This document shows positions 1 to 7,497 of a stretch of 64,000 nucleotides of DNA, in pieces; position 1 is the stretch's first letter, and every line of letters begins with the position of its first letter. This DNA comes from Bacteroidetes bacterium UBA6221 (GTDB lineage: Bacteria > Bacteroidota > Bacteroidia > Chitinophagales > Chitinophagaceae). The notes beneath the pieces were generated by a model. That model had not been told where the DNA came from. It saw nothing but the letters and a program-made list of their open reading frames with translations, and searched no databases. The position numbers were made by a program, and so were the translations under genes. The stretch is taken from positions 1-64,000 of the forward strand of contig DISB01000023.1 in assembly GCA_002421685.1 (NCBI GenBank), in the 5' to 3' direction.

Positions 1-20
1 GATCAAACTCTCCATTGTAA
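1..20 (-). rRNA. rrs: 16S rRNA, 5' end only (partial)
   Basis: The reverse complement of the first 20 bases reads TTACAATGGAGAGTTTGATC, the start of a Bacteroidota 16S rRNA with the universal AGAGTTTGATC segment. The gene runs off the left edge, so only its 5' end is present. The mature 5' end is probably near position 18. Its leader and promoters occupy about 20-490 on the same strand. Confidence 0.9.
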
Positions 21-98
21 ATGAATTGTTCGCTACTGACTAATTACTCTATAAGAGAATCAGACGTGTAACTTATTGTATTAGTTACGCTATGTGGT

Positions 99-116
99 CC
101 CCACCCGAAAGTGGGG
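99..116 (-). other. Stem-loop in rRNA operon leader
   Basis: CCCCAC at 99-104 pairs perfectly with GTGGGG at 111-116 around a six-base loop. It lies about 80 bases upstream of 16S inside the transcribed leader, so it may belong to the pre-16S processing structure. That role is inferred; the hairpin itself is visible. Confidence 0.6.
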
Positions 117-169
117 CACTTACCTGGCGTTACAAAACTTCATCTGTAACGCACTGTTGTTTCTTTTCC

Positions 170-185
170 CAATCTTTCAAAGAAC
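170..185 (-). promoter_or_regulatory. boxA-like antitermination element in rrn leader
   Basis: On the minus strand this reads GTTCTTTGAAAGATTG. It resembles the boxA-type GTTCTTTGA element that is common in Bacteroidota rRNA leaders and is thought to load NusB/NusE/NusG. The position between the promoters and the 16S start fits. The assignment rests on similarity alone. Confidence 0.5.
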
Positions 186-221
186 TTATGACTCAACTAC
201 CTAAGTAATTTTCGCCTCTGT

Positions 222-283
222 TAGTGCCCGGGATTTGAACCCTTCAATCGCGGCCTCTATACCGCTACACCATTGTTATTTTC
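222..283 (-). pseudogene. tRNA-like relic inside the rrn leader
   Basis: The minus strand contains a D-loop-like segment (ATGGTGTAGCGGTA), a central segment and a T-loop-like segment (GGGTTCAAATCCC) followed by GGGCAC, so it reads like a tRNA. It does not fold as one: only three T-stem pairs form, no intact seven-base anticodon loop on a five-base-pair stem is present, and no 5' partner for the CGGGCAC acceptor end exists. It lies downstream of both rrn promoters and would be transcribed. I call it a decayed or recombined tRNA fragment; chance resemblance cannot be excluded. Confidence 0.45.
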
Positions 284-318
284 TTAAGAACTACCGTCGC
301 TTTTTCGCTAAGGGATTG

Positions 319-350
319 CAAAGGTAGTGGTTAGTTTCAAACACGCAAAA
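319..350 (-). promoter_or_regulatory. rrn promoter P2 (proximal)
   Basis: The -7 element TACCTTTG is the complement of 319-326. The -33 element TTTTG is the complement of 346-350. The spacer is 19 bases (327-345). This matches the known Bacteroidota primary sigma consensus (TTG/TTTG, about 19 bases, TAnnTTTG). Initiation would fall near 312-316, giving a leader of about 295 bases before 16S. Confidence 0.8.
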
Positions 351-456
351 TTAATTGCCAAAATAGTTATCCACACACTGTTTTGGTCATTATTGCAACG
401 CCGTAAAAACTAAGAAAATGCTTTAAAGAACTTCCCGTTTTATTTCAACGGGGATG

Positions 457-488
457 CAAAGGTAAAGAGCTTTTATTTCTCCGCAAAA
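457..488 (-). promoter_or_regulatory. rrn promoter P1 (distal)
   Basis: A second TACCTTTG (complement of 457-464) and TTTTG (complement of 484-488) are separated by exactly 19 bases, the same architecture as the promoter 138 bases downstream. Both continue as TTTTGCG after the -33 box and as TACCTTTGCA after the -7 box. It is the distal of two tandem rRNA promoters and would read leftward into 16S. Confidence 0.8.
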
Positions 489-579
489 TCTTTTATCAGG
501 AAAAATTCAAAAACTTTTCCAAAACCCGCCCTTCGGGAATGTTTCCCTATATTTATCTGGCACACAATTAGAAATACTG

Positions 580-975
580 ATGAAGAAATACCTGGTAATA
601 TTGGCACTACCCGCATTTATGGCCATCCAATCCTGCAAAGAAACAGACAGCCTGGTAAACGACAAGACCAATCTTGTGATGAAAGATAGCCTGAAAAAGC
701 TCTACCCCTCCCTGCAGTCATCGCAGATACGGATACACGTAAAAGAATTCAGGGACGTAGAGGTACTACTGGGAGATAAAGAACTTTATAGCGAACCGGA
801 TGAGAAACTACAGGAAGTAACCCGCCAAATAGGAGAGCTTACTTACCACTTATACCATGAGAATAATTACCTGGACGAGGGTAAGGTTATATTTATCGAA
901 AATGAACGCAGCGCACCCGGCCCTGAAGAACCCAGGAGGGAATTTGACATGCACCTGGAGACTTTTAAAAAGTAA
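580..975 (+). CDS. Hypothetical lipoprotein
   Basis: This 131-residue protein starts with a lipoprotein signal peptide: positive residues K2-K3, a hydrophobic stretch to about residue 16 and the lipobox IQSC with acylated Cys19. The mature part is charged, mostly helical in appearance and has no motif I recognise. It is transcribed divergently from the rRNA operon and ends just before a good intrinsic terminator at 1003, so it is probably monocistronic. Function unknown; outer-membrane or periplasmic anchoring is inferred from the lipobox. Confidence 0.8.
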   Translation: MKKYLVILALPAFMAIQSCKETDSLVNDKTNLVMKDSLKKLYPSLQSSQIRIHVKEFRDVEVLLGDKELYSEPDEKLQEVTRQIGELTYHLYHENNYLDEGKVIFIENERSAPGPEEPRREFDMHLETFKK

Positions 976-1002
976 CCGGCTAAGAACAATATCATTATAA
1001 CC

Positions 1003-1034
1003 CATCTGCCCCGCACCGGGCGGATGTTTTGTTT
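1003..1034 (+). terminator. Intrinsic terminator
   Basis: CATCTGCCC (1003-1011) pairs with GGGCGGATG (1018-1026), nine pairs with one G-T, followed by TTTTGTTT. It closes the lipoprotein gene that ends at 975. Confidence 0.75.
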
Positions 1035-1066
1035 CATGTAATTTAGCGGATAGAAACCTGCCGGGT

Positions 1067-1657
1067 ATGAATATAACCACGCTGGTGGCTGCCACCAACA
1101 ACAAAGGAAAAATCAGGGAAATTCTGCAACTGCTGCCAATAGGTGTCGAACTAAAGACACTCGCGGACATAGGTTTTGTGCAGGATATACCTGAACCCTA
1201 TGAAACTTTTGAAGAAAACGCGGCCGTTAAGGCAAAAACTGTGCACGCTTATTGCGGGCAAAACACCTTTGCAGAAGACAGTGGCATATGCGTACATGCA
1301 CTGGATGGCGCTCCCGGTGTGCATAGCGCCCGCTATGCAGGCGAGCCCAAAGATGATGGTCGCAACCTGGTGAAACTGGCTGATGAAATGTGGGGCAAGG
1401 AGGACAGGAAGGCGTATTACAAGGCGGTCATCTGCCTGGTATGGAATGATAAAGAATATTACTTCGAAGGGACCTGTAATGGCAGGCTGGCCGAAGAACC
1501 CAGGGGCAGCGGCGGGTTTGGTTACGACCCCTTGTTCATACCCGATGGTTATGAAGAAACGTTTGGCGAATTGCCGGCGGAAATAAAAAACAAGTTGAGC
1601 CATCGCGGCCAGGCCGTCAACAAAATGATTGAGTTCATAAAAGAGCAAACTAAATAA
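1067..1657 (+). CDS. rdgB: XTP/dITP diphosphatase (HAM1/RdgB family)
   Basis: The 196-residue protein has normal family length. It hydrolyses non-canonical purine triphosphates (dITP, XTP, ITP) to monophosphates, keeping deaminated bases out of DNA and RNA. Visible signatures are ATNNKGK near the N-terminus (9-15), FEENAAVKA (49-57), AEDSG with the likely catalytic Asp71, GFGYDPLF (150-157) and SHRG (178-181). The next gene begins 8 bases after the stop and is probably cotranscribed. The start is a plain ATG. It is a cytoplasmic housekeeping enzyme, and I see nothing unusual. Confidence 0.95.
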   Translation: MNITTLVAATNNKGKIREILQLLPIGVELKTLADIGFVQDIPEPYETFEENAAVKAKTVHAYCGQNTFAEDSGICVHALDGAPGVHSARYAGEPKDDGRNLVKLADEMWGKEDRKAYYKAVICLVWNDKEYYFEGTCNGRLAEEPRGSGGFGYDPLFIPDGYEETFGELPAEIKNKLSHRGQAVNKMIEFIKEQTK

Positions 1658-1664
1658 AGACAAG

Positions 1665-2660
1665 TTGAAATTTTCAATAGGCGATAAAGTAGTACTGAAA
1701 CACACCGATGAAGAAGGGGTGGTGACAGGCTATATCAATACCGAAATGGTAGAAGTGGAAGTGCACGGGATAACTTTTCCCGTGCACACCGACGAAATAG
1801 ACCATCCGTACCTGAAGTGGTTCACTGAAAAGAAAAAGCAACCGGCAAAAAAAGTAATACCGGAACAATTGCCGGTAGAAAAAGAAAAACTTCGCAAGCC
1901 TCGGCTGTCGCGCGGGATATACCTATCCTTTATGCCCGAATACAAGATGGAGGAAATGGAAGACGTGGTGGATGTGCTGAAAATTTACCTGCTGAATGAA
2001 ACGCCAAAAAACATACAGTACAAATATGATGTTTCAGTAAAAAATCAAACTTCATTTAGTCTTGAAGGGAGACTGCACGGCTTTGGCCACGTGTACCTGC
2101 ACAGCATTCCTTACGACAGTATGAACGACCAGCCACGGTTCAACTGGACACTTGACGACCTGGATGATGCGGACATGGCGCCAGCAGGCGGGCAACTGCG
2201 TATCAAACCACAGAAATTATTTCAGCATATAAGTGAATTACTATCCAATAACGAGCCATCGTTCAACTATTTACTTATCGACGATTTTAAAGCTACACGC
2301 GAGGCGGAACCTGTTTCCCCGAAAAAAATAAAACCAGTAGCTCAGTCTGCACCTGCAATCATGCCACCCATTTCTACCTCATCGGAAATTGACCTGCACA
2401 TCGAAAACCTGGTGGAAAATACCCGTGGTATGACTAATACCGATATACTGATGACACAGTTATCGGTATTGGAAACGCAATTGAGAATAGCCATCAACAA
2501 CCGGCAGGAAAGGATCATTATTATTCACGGCCTGGGTAAAGGAAAGTTGCGTAACGAAGTACATAGACTGCTTTCAGAAATGCCTGAAATAAAGAGTTAT
2601 ACCAACGAGTGGATGGCCAAATACGGCTTCGGGGCTACGGAGGTCTGGTTCCAATACTAG
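1665..2660 (+). CDS. DUF2027/Smr domain protein
   Basis: This 331-residue protein has an N-terminal beta-rich, KOW-like segment (MKFSIGDKVV, about 1-50), a middle region of the type annotated as DUF2027 in Bacteroidota, and a C-terminal Smr domain (about 245-331) with the signatures DLHIE, HGLGKGK (288-294) and GATEVWF at the end. Smr domains, as in MutS2, are nucleases or nucleic-acid binders; there is no MutS ATPase here. The start is TTG at 1665, eight bases after rdgB; no ATG gives an intact N-terminus. The pairing with rdgB suggests nucleic-acid maintenance, which is inference. Confidence 0.85.
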   Translation: MKFSIGDKVVLKHTDEEGVVTGYINTEMVEVEVHGITFPVHTDEIDHPYLKWFTEKKKQPAKKVIPEQLPVEKEKLRKPRLSRGIYLSFMPEYKMEEMEDVVDVLKIYLLNETPKNIQYKYDVSVKNQTSFSLEGRLHGFGHVYLHSIPYDSMNDQPRFNWTLDDLDDADMAPAGGQLRIKPQKLFQHISELLSNNEPSFNYLLIDDFKATREAEPVSPKKIKPVAQSAPAIMPPISTSSEIDLHIENLVENTRGMTNTDILMTQLSVLETQLRIAINNRQERIIIIHGLGKGKLRNEVHRLLSEMPEIKSYTNEWMAKYGFGATEVWFQY

Positions 2661-2755
2661 TATAAAGCCACTGTTAAAGAAACTTTAAACCGCGTTCTTC
2701 CTGCTCAACTACGGTCGCGCACAGGTGTTATATTATCAATCAAAAACGATGAATT

Positions 2756-3427
2756 ATGAAAACGAAGATAATTACCATCCTGGCCGTCGCAATGATGGTC
2801 ACGACAATGGTTTTGGCGCAAAATGCTGATAATAATAAGACTACAAAAGCAAGAGGAACAAGTTTCCTTTCGCTGGGGCCGATAGGCGGGTTTGGCCATA
2901 GCTGGACCAGCAATATGGACAACCGTTTCAAACCCAGCGCGCACTTGGGTATCGGTATGATTTACAGCCGGTTCGAGCACTGGGGATGGGGCACTGAGCT
3001 AACAGCTTCCCACGAGGGGTATAGCACCCGCCTGGGGTCTAATGGTACTACTCAGTACATCAGTTACGACCCCACCTATCTGCGTATGGCACCGAAGGCC
3101 TATTATTTCTTCGGTCGATATGGAGACAATGTAAGGCCCAAAATATACCTCGGGCCATCTGTAGCATATAAACTGGTAGAAGACCAGTATGTGGACGGAC
3201 CGGGAAGTACAGAAGTGCAATACATGAATGCAGGCAATGAAATGTTAAGAGACTGGGACCTGGGTGTTGACGTTGGCGCCGGTGTAAACATCAGGGTAGC
3301 GCCCTACACCTGGCTGAACCTGGACGCAGACTATTATCACGGTTTCCTGGATGTAACGAGGTTGAACGGACTGAACAATATGAACCGTTCGTTGCGCGCC
3401 AACGTGGGTGTAATGATAGGAATATAA
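2756..3427 (+). CDS. Outer-membrane beta-barrel protein
   Basis: The 223-residue protein has a Sec signal peptide (about 1-21, ending MVLAQ) followed by alternating aromatic/polar strands such as KAYYFFGRYG and PKIYLGPSVAYKL, ending in RSLRANVGVMIGI. This is typical of the small PorT/OprF-like outer-membrane barrels of Bacteroidota. No enzyme motif is visible. It stands alone: 95 bases after the previous gene and followed by a terminator at 3463. The ligand or role cannot be told from sequence. Confidence 0.8.
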   Translation: MKTKIITILAVAMMVTTMVLAQNADNNKTTKARGTSFLSLGPIGGFGHSWTSNMDNRFKPSAHLGIGMIYSRFEHWGWGTELTASHEGYSTRLGSNGTTQYISYDPTYLRMAPKAYYFFGRYGDNVRPKIYLGPSVAYKLVEDQYVDGPGSTEVQYMNAGNEMLRDWDLGVDVGAGVNIRVAPYTWLNLDADYYHGFLDVTRLNGLNNMNRSLRANVGVMIGI

Positions 3428-3462
3428 AGAAGCATGTCAAATCAGGTTTGGGCAAACAACAG

Positions 3463-3495
3463 GTAGCCGTCTTGTGGATGGCTACTTTTGTTTTT
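3463..3495 (+). terminator. Intrinsic terminator
   Basis: GTAGCC (3463-3468) pairs with GGCTAC (3480-3485), extended inward by two pairs, then TTTTGTTTTT. It terminates the beta-barrel gene and runs up to the end of the converging gene at 3494. Confidence 0.7.
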
Positions 3496-3796
3496 ATCTC
3501 CTCTTTATCTGCAAACATTCCAGCATCGCATCGGTAACATCATCGGTATAGATGCCGGCGCCGTTCACCAGTATACCTTTTACATCGTGTTTGGTAGAAG
3601 ATATGGCATACAGGCTGGCTTCGTCGTCGGGATTGCTTTCACCTTCAAAACGATATACCTTATCTATTACAAATTCGCCCGCACCCACTTTACAATCGCC
3701 TCCGCGGCAGGAGAGGCAGTTTTCCTCCAGGTTAAAATCCTCAGTATATCCTCTTTGGCGCAATACTTCCATTACTTCAGACAATGTGTCCATCAT
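3494..3796 (-). CDS. Conserved small hypothetical protein
   Basis: This 100-residue acidic protein has no signal peptide. Its most distinctive part is a Cys cluster, CLSCRGGDC (Cys27, 30 and 35), near the middle of an alpha/beta-looking fold. Proteins of this type in Bacteroidota have, as I recall, sometimes been labelled phosphoribosylpyrophosphate synthetase, but no PRPP-synthase motif is visible, so I do not adopt that name. Start may be Met1 or Met2. The Cys cluster could bind metal or be redox active; this is speculation. Confidence 0.7.
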   Translation of the reverse strand: MMDTLSEVMEVLRQRGYTEDFNLEENCLSCRGGDCKVGAGEFVIDKVYRFEGESNPDDEASLYAISSTKHDVKGILVNGAGIYTDDVTDAMLECLQIKRR

Positions 3797-3877
3797 ACAG
3801 GTAAACTTTTAGTAGCTAATTCAAAGTTAAGGAATAAGGCCCAGTATCAACCAGGGGAAGCGGTATTTCGGGCAGCG

Positions 3878-4768
3878 TTATTTTTTCAATATCCTTATCT
3901 CCACGCGTTTGTTCATATCCTGGTCTTCCTGTGTAAATTCACTTGGGCGCAAGGGTCTTTTTTTTCCAAATCCTTCATAAGACAAACGTTCCTCGTCAAT
4001 GCCCCTTTTAATGAGGTACTCGTAAATGAACTTAGCCCTGTTCACCGACAACATTAGTTCCCCCGTATCCAGGTCCAACGCATCTACGGAAGGATGAACA
4101 CAGCAAACGTGACCTTCTATGCGTATCTCTACCGATGGATTTTCATCCAATACTTTATACAGTCTTTCCATTTCCGGCAACGATTCGTCCATCACCACAT
4201 GCCTGCCCGTATGAAAAAATATTCGATCCAGTACGAATAGTTGCCCAACTTCTATAGTGGCGGCATCAAATACGGTTGTTGTATTCAGGCTGATTGCCCG
4301 GCGCGGCGTTTTTGATTCAGGTATTACAATTTCTTTTTTCACTGTCGGGGTTGGTGCTTTCTTACCTGCCAGCACCACTATATCCACGCGTCTGTCGGCT
4401 GCATAGCCTTTTGGCAGCTCCACATCCCGCGGCACCTCTCCCCTTCCGGTTACCAGCGTAATGTTCTTTTCCGGAATGCCCATAGACACCAAATAACTCT
4501 TTACGTTATTCGCCCTTCTTTCTGAAAGCCTATCGTTGTATGTGTTTGTGCCGAGGTGGTCGGCATAGCCGATTATGAGCAATTCCTGCGATGCGTTAAT
4601 AACATCTATGTATAACAATGAATCCAGTTTTTTTATGGCATCCTGCTCCGGTATAGGTACATCCAGCCTGAAATAGACCCTTGTAGTATCGCCAACAGCA
4701 AAGCACCAATTAGTTATGCATAGCAATATGCCTGCTATCAACAATATCTTCAAAGGATTGTTATACAT
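3878..4768 (-). CDS. Protein with two tandem OmpA-like domains
   Basis: The 296-residue protein has a signal peptide (about 1-25). Domain 1 (about 28-135) contains GYADHLGTNTYNDRLSERRA (68-86 region) and ends ADRRVDIVVL. Domain 2 (about 175-296) contains EGH (218-220), NRAKFIYEYL and NKRVEIRI. Both match the OmpA/MotB C-terminal peptidoglycan-binding fold. Two copies in one chain without a barrel is unusual; most homologues have one. A pair of adjacent cysteines, 222-223, sits in domain 2. It probably binds the diaminopimelate of peptidoglycan in the periplasm; a structural or envelope-tethering role is inferred. Confidence 0.88.
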   Translation of the reverse strand: MYNNPLKILLIAGILLCITNWCFAVGDTTRVYFRLDVPIPEQDAIKKLDSLLYIDVINASQELLIIGYADHLGTNTYNDRLSERRANNVKSYLVSMGIPEKNITLVTGRGEVPRDVELPKGYAADRRVDIVVLAGKKAPTPTVKKEIVIPESKTPRRAISLNTTTVFDAATIEVGQLFVLDRIFFHTGRHVVMDESLPEMERLYKVLDENPSVEIRIEGHVCCVHPSVDALDLDTGELMLSVNRAKFIYEYLIKRGIDEERLSYEGFGKKRPLRPSEFTQEDQDMNKRVEIRILKK

Positions 4769-4883
4769 AAAAGAGAGGTTACGTAATTGACATTAGATTT
4801 TATTATAAACTTTTCAACAGTTGTGGATTAGTTAGCTGATGTCAAAGTACGGATTAATATAATTTCGATTCAAAACCTGTGAT

Positions 4884-5036
4884 ATGGAAAGTACGAATAC
4901 ATTGGAAACATTCCTATGGTTATTAGCCGGGCTCATTGGCAGCGGTATGATTGCCTTTCTCACGCTGGGCTGGTTTAAAGGCAACCAGTGGCAGCGGGAA
5001 ATGAAAATGCGCAAGCAGAGATCGCAGCACCGTTAA
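4884..5036 (+). CDS. Small single-pass membrane protein (50 aa)
   Basis: An ATG at 4884 opens 50 codons ending TAA at 5034-5036. The product has an acidic, polar N-terminus (MESTNTLE), one hydrophobic segment (about 9-32, LWLLAGLIGSGMIAFLTLGW) and a basic tail (REMKMRKQRSQHR), so Nout-Cin topology is expected. A -7-like TAATTTCG lies just upstream. The stop overlaps the stop of the converging mtgA by four bases. Charge distribution, start and promoter argue for a real gene, but no family is recognised. Confidence 0.65.
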   Translation: MESTNTLETFLWLLAGLIGSGMIAFLTLGWFKGNQWQREMKMRKQRSQHR

Positions 5037-5761
5037 TCTTTCAGCAGTTTCCTCACCTGGGGGAAATCGTCAACATTGTTCATCTGGCGCATGATTTGCG
5101 GGTAGCGCCATTTTACCCTGCGGCTCATTGGTTTCACAGTAAATTTTTTGGGGTTGGGCAGGCTGGCCACAATCATAGCCGCCTCAGCTTTGGTTAGTTT
5201 CCTGGCCGGCTTATTAAAATATTCCTGCGCTGCTGCTTCTATGCCAAAAACTCCCGGCCCCATTTCTATTACGTTCAGGTACACTTCCATTATTCTTTTC
5301 TTACCCCATACCAATTCTATGCAGGCGGTATAAAAGAATTCGGGTGCTTTGCGTATATACTTCCACGCTCCCTGGCCCTGCCACAAAAACACATTCTTGG
5401 CTGTTTGCTGGCTGATGGTGCTGGCCCCTGCGCCTTTTGCACGCTTGCGTTTCTTTCTCGACGGCTTGTCGTCCATGCTCTTTTCAATTGATTTCCAGTC
5501 GAAACCATTGTGTTGCATGAACAACTGATCTTCGCTGGCTATAACGGCCAGTTTGATATTATCGGGTATCTTGTCCCAACTGATATAGTCCCGCTTCAGC
5601 CCATGCCCTTCAATGAGTGCCCCTATCTGCGTCAATGTTATGGGAGGGAGTACCCACTTGCATATGACCAGGTACAACAAGCTGGCTGCAAACAAGTAGA
5701 GTATGGTCCTGAATAACTTTTGGAAAAATTTCTTCAACGGGCAGTATTTTTTTTTTGACAA
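5033..5761 (-). CDS. mtgA: Monofunctional biosynthetic peptidoglycan transglycosylase
   Basis: The 242-residue GT51 enzyme polymerises lipid II into glycan strands at the inner membrane. It has one N-terminal membrane anchor (about 17-38), the catalytic Glu77 in SEDQLFMQHNGFDW, GASTISQQTAKNVFLW (112-127), then RKAPEF and KKRIMEVYLNVIEMG. There is no transpeptidase domain, so it is the stand-alone form. No ATG precedes residue 82. The start is TTG, either at 5761 or at 5737 (giving MKKFFQ); I give the longer one. The 3' end overlaps the small membrane gene by four bases. Confidence 0.93.
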   Translation of the reverse strand: MSKKKYCPLKKFFQKLFRTILYLFAASLLYLVICKWVLPPITLTQIGALIEGHGLKRDYISWDKIPDNIKLAVIASEDQLFMQHNGFDWKSIEKSMDDKPSRKKRKRAKGAGASTISQQTAKNVFLWQGQGAWKYIRKAPEFFYTACIELVWGKKRIMEVYLNVIEMGPGVFGIEAAAQEYFNKPARKLTKAEAAMIVASLPNPKKFTVKPMSRRVKWRYPQIMRQMNNVDDFPQVRKLLKD

Positions 5762-5805
5762 GGGCCTAAGTTACAATAACCGCCTTTTTGCCTGCAATGT
5801 TTTTT

Positions 5806-5836
5806 TTGTTATGCAAACGGGGAAGGTGTAATTTCG
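5806..5836 (+). promoter_or_regulatory. Promoter of MFS pump gene
   Basis: TTG at 5806-5808, a 20-base spacer and TAATTTCG at 5829-5836 (one mismatch to TAnnTTTG) match the Bacteroidota promoter. The ATG at 5855 follows after a short leader. Confidence 0.6.
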
Positions 5837-5854
5837 ACGCCCAATTTTTAAAAT

Positions 5855-7132
5855 ATGACAGTCAAAAAACAGGCCGCATTAGGTTTTGTCTTTGTTACAT
5901 TACTGATAGATTGTATAGGCCTGGGCATCATCATTCCCATCATGCCGGGCCTGATACAGGAACTGCAGGGCGGCGACCTTAGCCAGGCCTCGGTTTATGG
6001 AGGTCTGCTTACTTTCGCCTATGCCACGTTTCAGTTTCTCTTTGCTCCCGTAGTGGGTGGCCTCAGCGACAGGTATGGCCGCCGGCCTGTGCTGCTGGCG
6101 TCGCTGCTGGGCCTGGGTGTCGATTATATATTTTTAGCCTTTGCACCGGGTATAGCCTGGCTATTCGTAGGGCGCATTATAGCCGGTATTTTCGGCGCCA
6201 GCTTTACTACGGTAATGGCATACATAGCCGACGTAAGCACGCCTGAAAAACGTGCGCAAAACTTTGGCCTGGTAGGCGTGGCATTCGGGTTGGGTTTTAT
6301 CATTGGCCCGGTCATCGGCGGCCTGTTCAGCGAGTTTGGCATACGTGTGCCCTTTATGGTTGCCGCCGGCCTGTCATTGCTCAACTGTCTCTATGGTTAT
6401 TTCATCCTGCCCGAATCGCTGTCTAAAAGAAACAGGCGAAAATTTGAATGGAAGCGCGCCAACCCCATAGGCACCCTGCTGCACCTGAAGAGATACCCCG
6501 CACTCTTCAGCCTGGTGTTTGCCATACTGCTGGTGTATATCGCCGCACATGCCGCGCAATCTACATGGTCGTACTACACCATGGAAAAATTCAACTGGGA
6601 CGAAAAAATGGTGGGTTATTCGCTGGGGCTGGTAGGCCTGCTCATAGCCATTGTGCAAGGAGGGCTGATACGCATCGTGATACCTAAAACAGGGCAAAAG
6701 AACGCAGTATATATCGGGCTGCTCATGTACATAACGGGCTTCGTATTATTCGCCTTTGCCAGCAAAAGCTGGATGATGTTTGCCTTCTGCGTACCTTATT
6801 GCCTGGGCGGTATCGCCGGTCCCGCCCTGCAGGGCATTCTTTCTACCAAAGTACCTGCTAACGAACAGGGCGAACTGCAGGGTATTATGGCCAGTATGAT
6901 GAGCGTGTCCTCTATACTTGGCCCCCTGCTCATGACCAACCTGTTTTCCACCTTTACACGCAGCAATGCGCCCGTGTATTTTCCCGGTGCGCCGTTCATG
7001 GCAGGGGCTATACTTACGGTTATCAGCCTGGTATTGTGTGTACGTTCTTTACTGAAGTACCATACACCTGCCAAACAACCCGAAACTGAAGCGGAAGTAG
7101 TAGCTGAAACGGTAACGCCACCCGGCGCTTAA
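5855..7132 (+). CDS. MFS efflux transporter, TetA-like
   Basis: This 425-residue, 12-helix major facilitator protein resembles the TCR/Tet-type drug:H+ antiporters. Motif A, GGLSDRYGRRPVL (68-80), lies in the loop between helices 2 and 3, and helix 5 carries the GFIIGPVIGGL antiporter motif (motif C). An Asp in helix 1 (LLIDCIGLGIIIPIMPGL) is shared with Tet proteins. It is a single gene with its own promoter, with no adjacent tetR. Such chromosomal Tet-like proteins often do not give tetracycline resistance, so the substrate is unknown. The stop overlaps the converging gene at 7129 by four bases. Confidence 0.85.
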   Translation: MTVKKQAALGFVFVTLLIDCIGLGIIIPIMPGLIQELQGGDLSQASVYGGLLTFAYATFQFLFAPVVGGLSDRYGRRPVLLASLLGLGVDYIFLAFAPGIAWLFVGRIIAGIFGASFTTVMAYIADVSTPEKRAQNFGLVGVAFGLGFIIGPVIGGLFSEFGIRVPFMVAAGLSLLNCLYGYFILPESLSKRNRRKFEWKRANPIGTLLHLKRYPALFSLVFAILLVYIAAHAAQSTWSYYTMEKFNWDEKMVGYSLGLVGLLIAIVQGGLIRIVIPKTGQKNAVYIGLLMYITGFVLFAFASKSWMMFAFCVPYCLGGIAGPALQGILSTKVPANEQGELQGIMASMMSVSSILGPLLMTNLFSTFTRSNAPVYFPGAPFMAGAILTVISLVLCVRSLLKYHTPAKQPETEAEVVAETVTPPGA

Positions 7133-7443
7133 TTGCCGTCGCCGAAATAAAAATGTTCCCTGTATAGCGACGATACATGCTCGTACAGCTTATTCAGGGT
7201 CTCGTACCCGGTAATGTTGTCGTGCTGTTTCTCCTTGCCCCGCACTACCAGCGTCACCTTTGCCGGCGCCTCTTTATCCAGTTGATAGGTACCGGTCTTG
7301 TTGTCGTATTGCTTCACGTACAGCTTTATCGAATCTCCCTTCGATACTTTGCCGTTTATCGTTATAAAATCGTTGAAGAATACAAACATCCCATCTTCTT
7401 TGAGCGGTGATATCTTAAGCTCCCCTATAGTATTTTTTATCAT
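7129..7443 (-). CDS. Hypothetical protein (104 aa)
   Basis: A 104-residue cytosolic-looking protein with alternating beta strands and a helical C-terminus; no signal peptide, no cysteines and no motif I recognise. It converges on the MFS gene, sharing the TTAA at 7129-7132 for both stops. An upstream gap of about 55 bases separates it from the FkbM gene on the same strand, so it may be cotranscribed. It is retained as real because of coherent amino-acid composition and lack of a better frame. Confidence 0.6.
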   Translation of the reverse strand: MIKNTIGELKISPLKEDGMFVFFNDFITINGKVSKGDSIKLYVKQYDNKTGTYQLDKEAPAKVTLVVRGKEKQHDNITGYETLNKLYEHVSSLYREHFYFGDGN

Positions 7444-7497
7444 CTTGTAAAGAAGAATTATGCTGTAATAATAGGCAATCCCGGCGATTTTTTCAAG

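Noticed and set aside
3494..3796. Phosphoribosylpyrophosphate synthetase label for the 100-residue protein
   Set aside because: At a third of the enzyme length and without its PRPP-binding motif, the label cannot be supported.
5855..7132. Calling the MFS pump a tetracycline resistance gene
   Set aside because: It shares Tet-family motifs, but there is no tetR, no mobile context and no basis to assign the drug.
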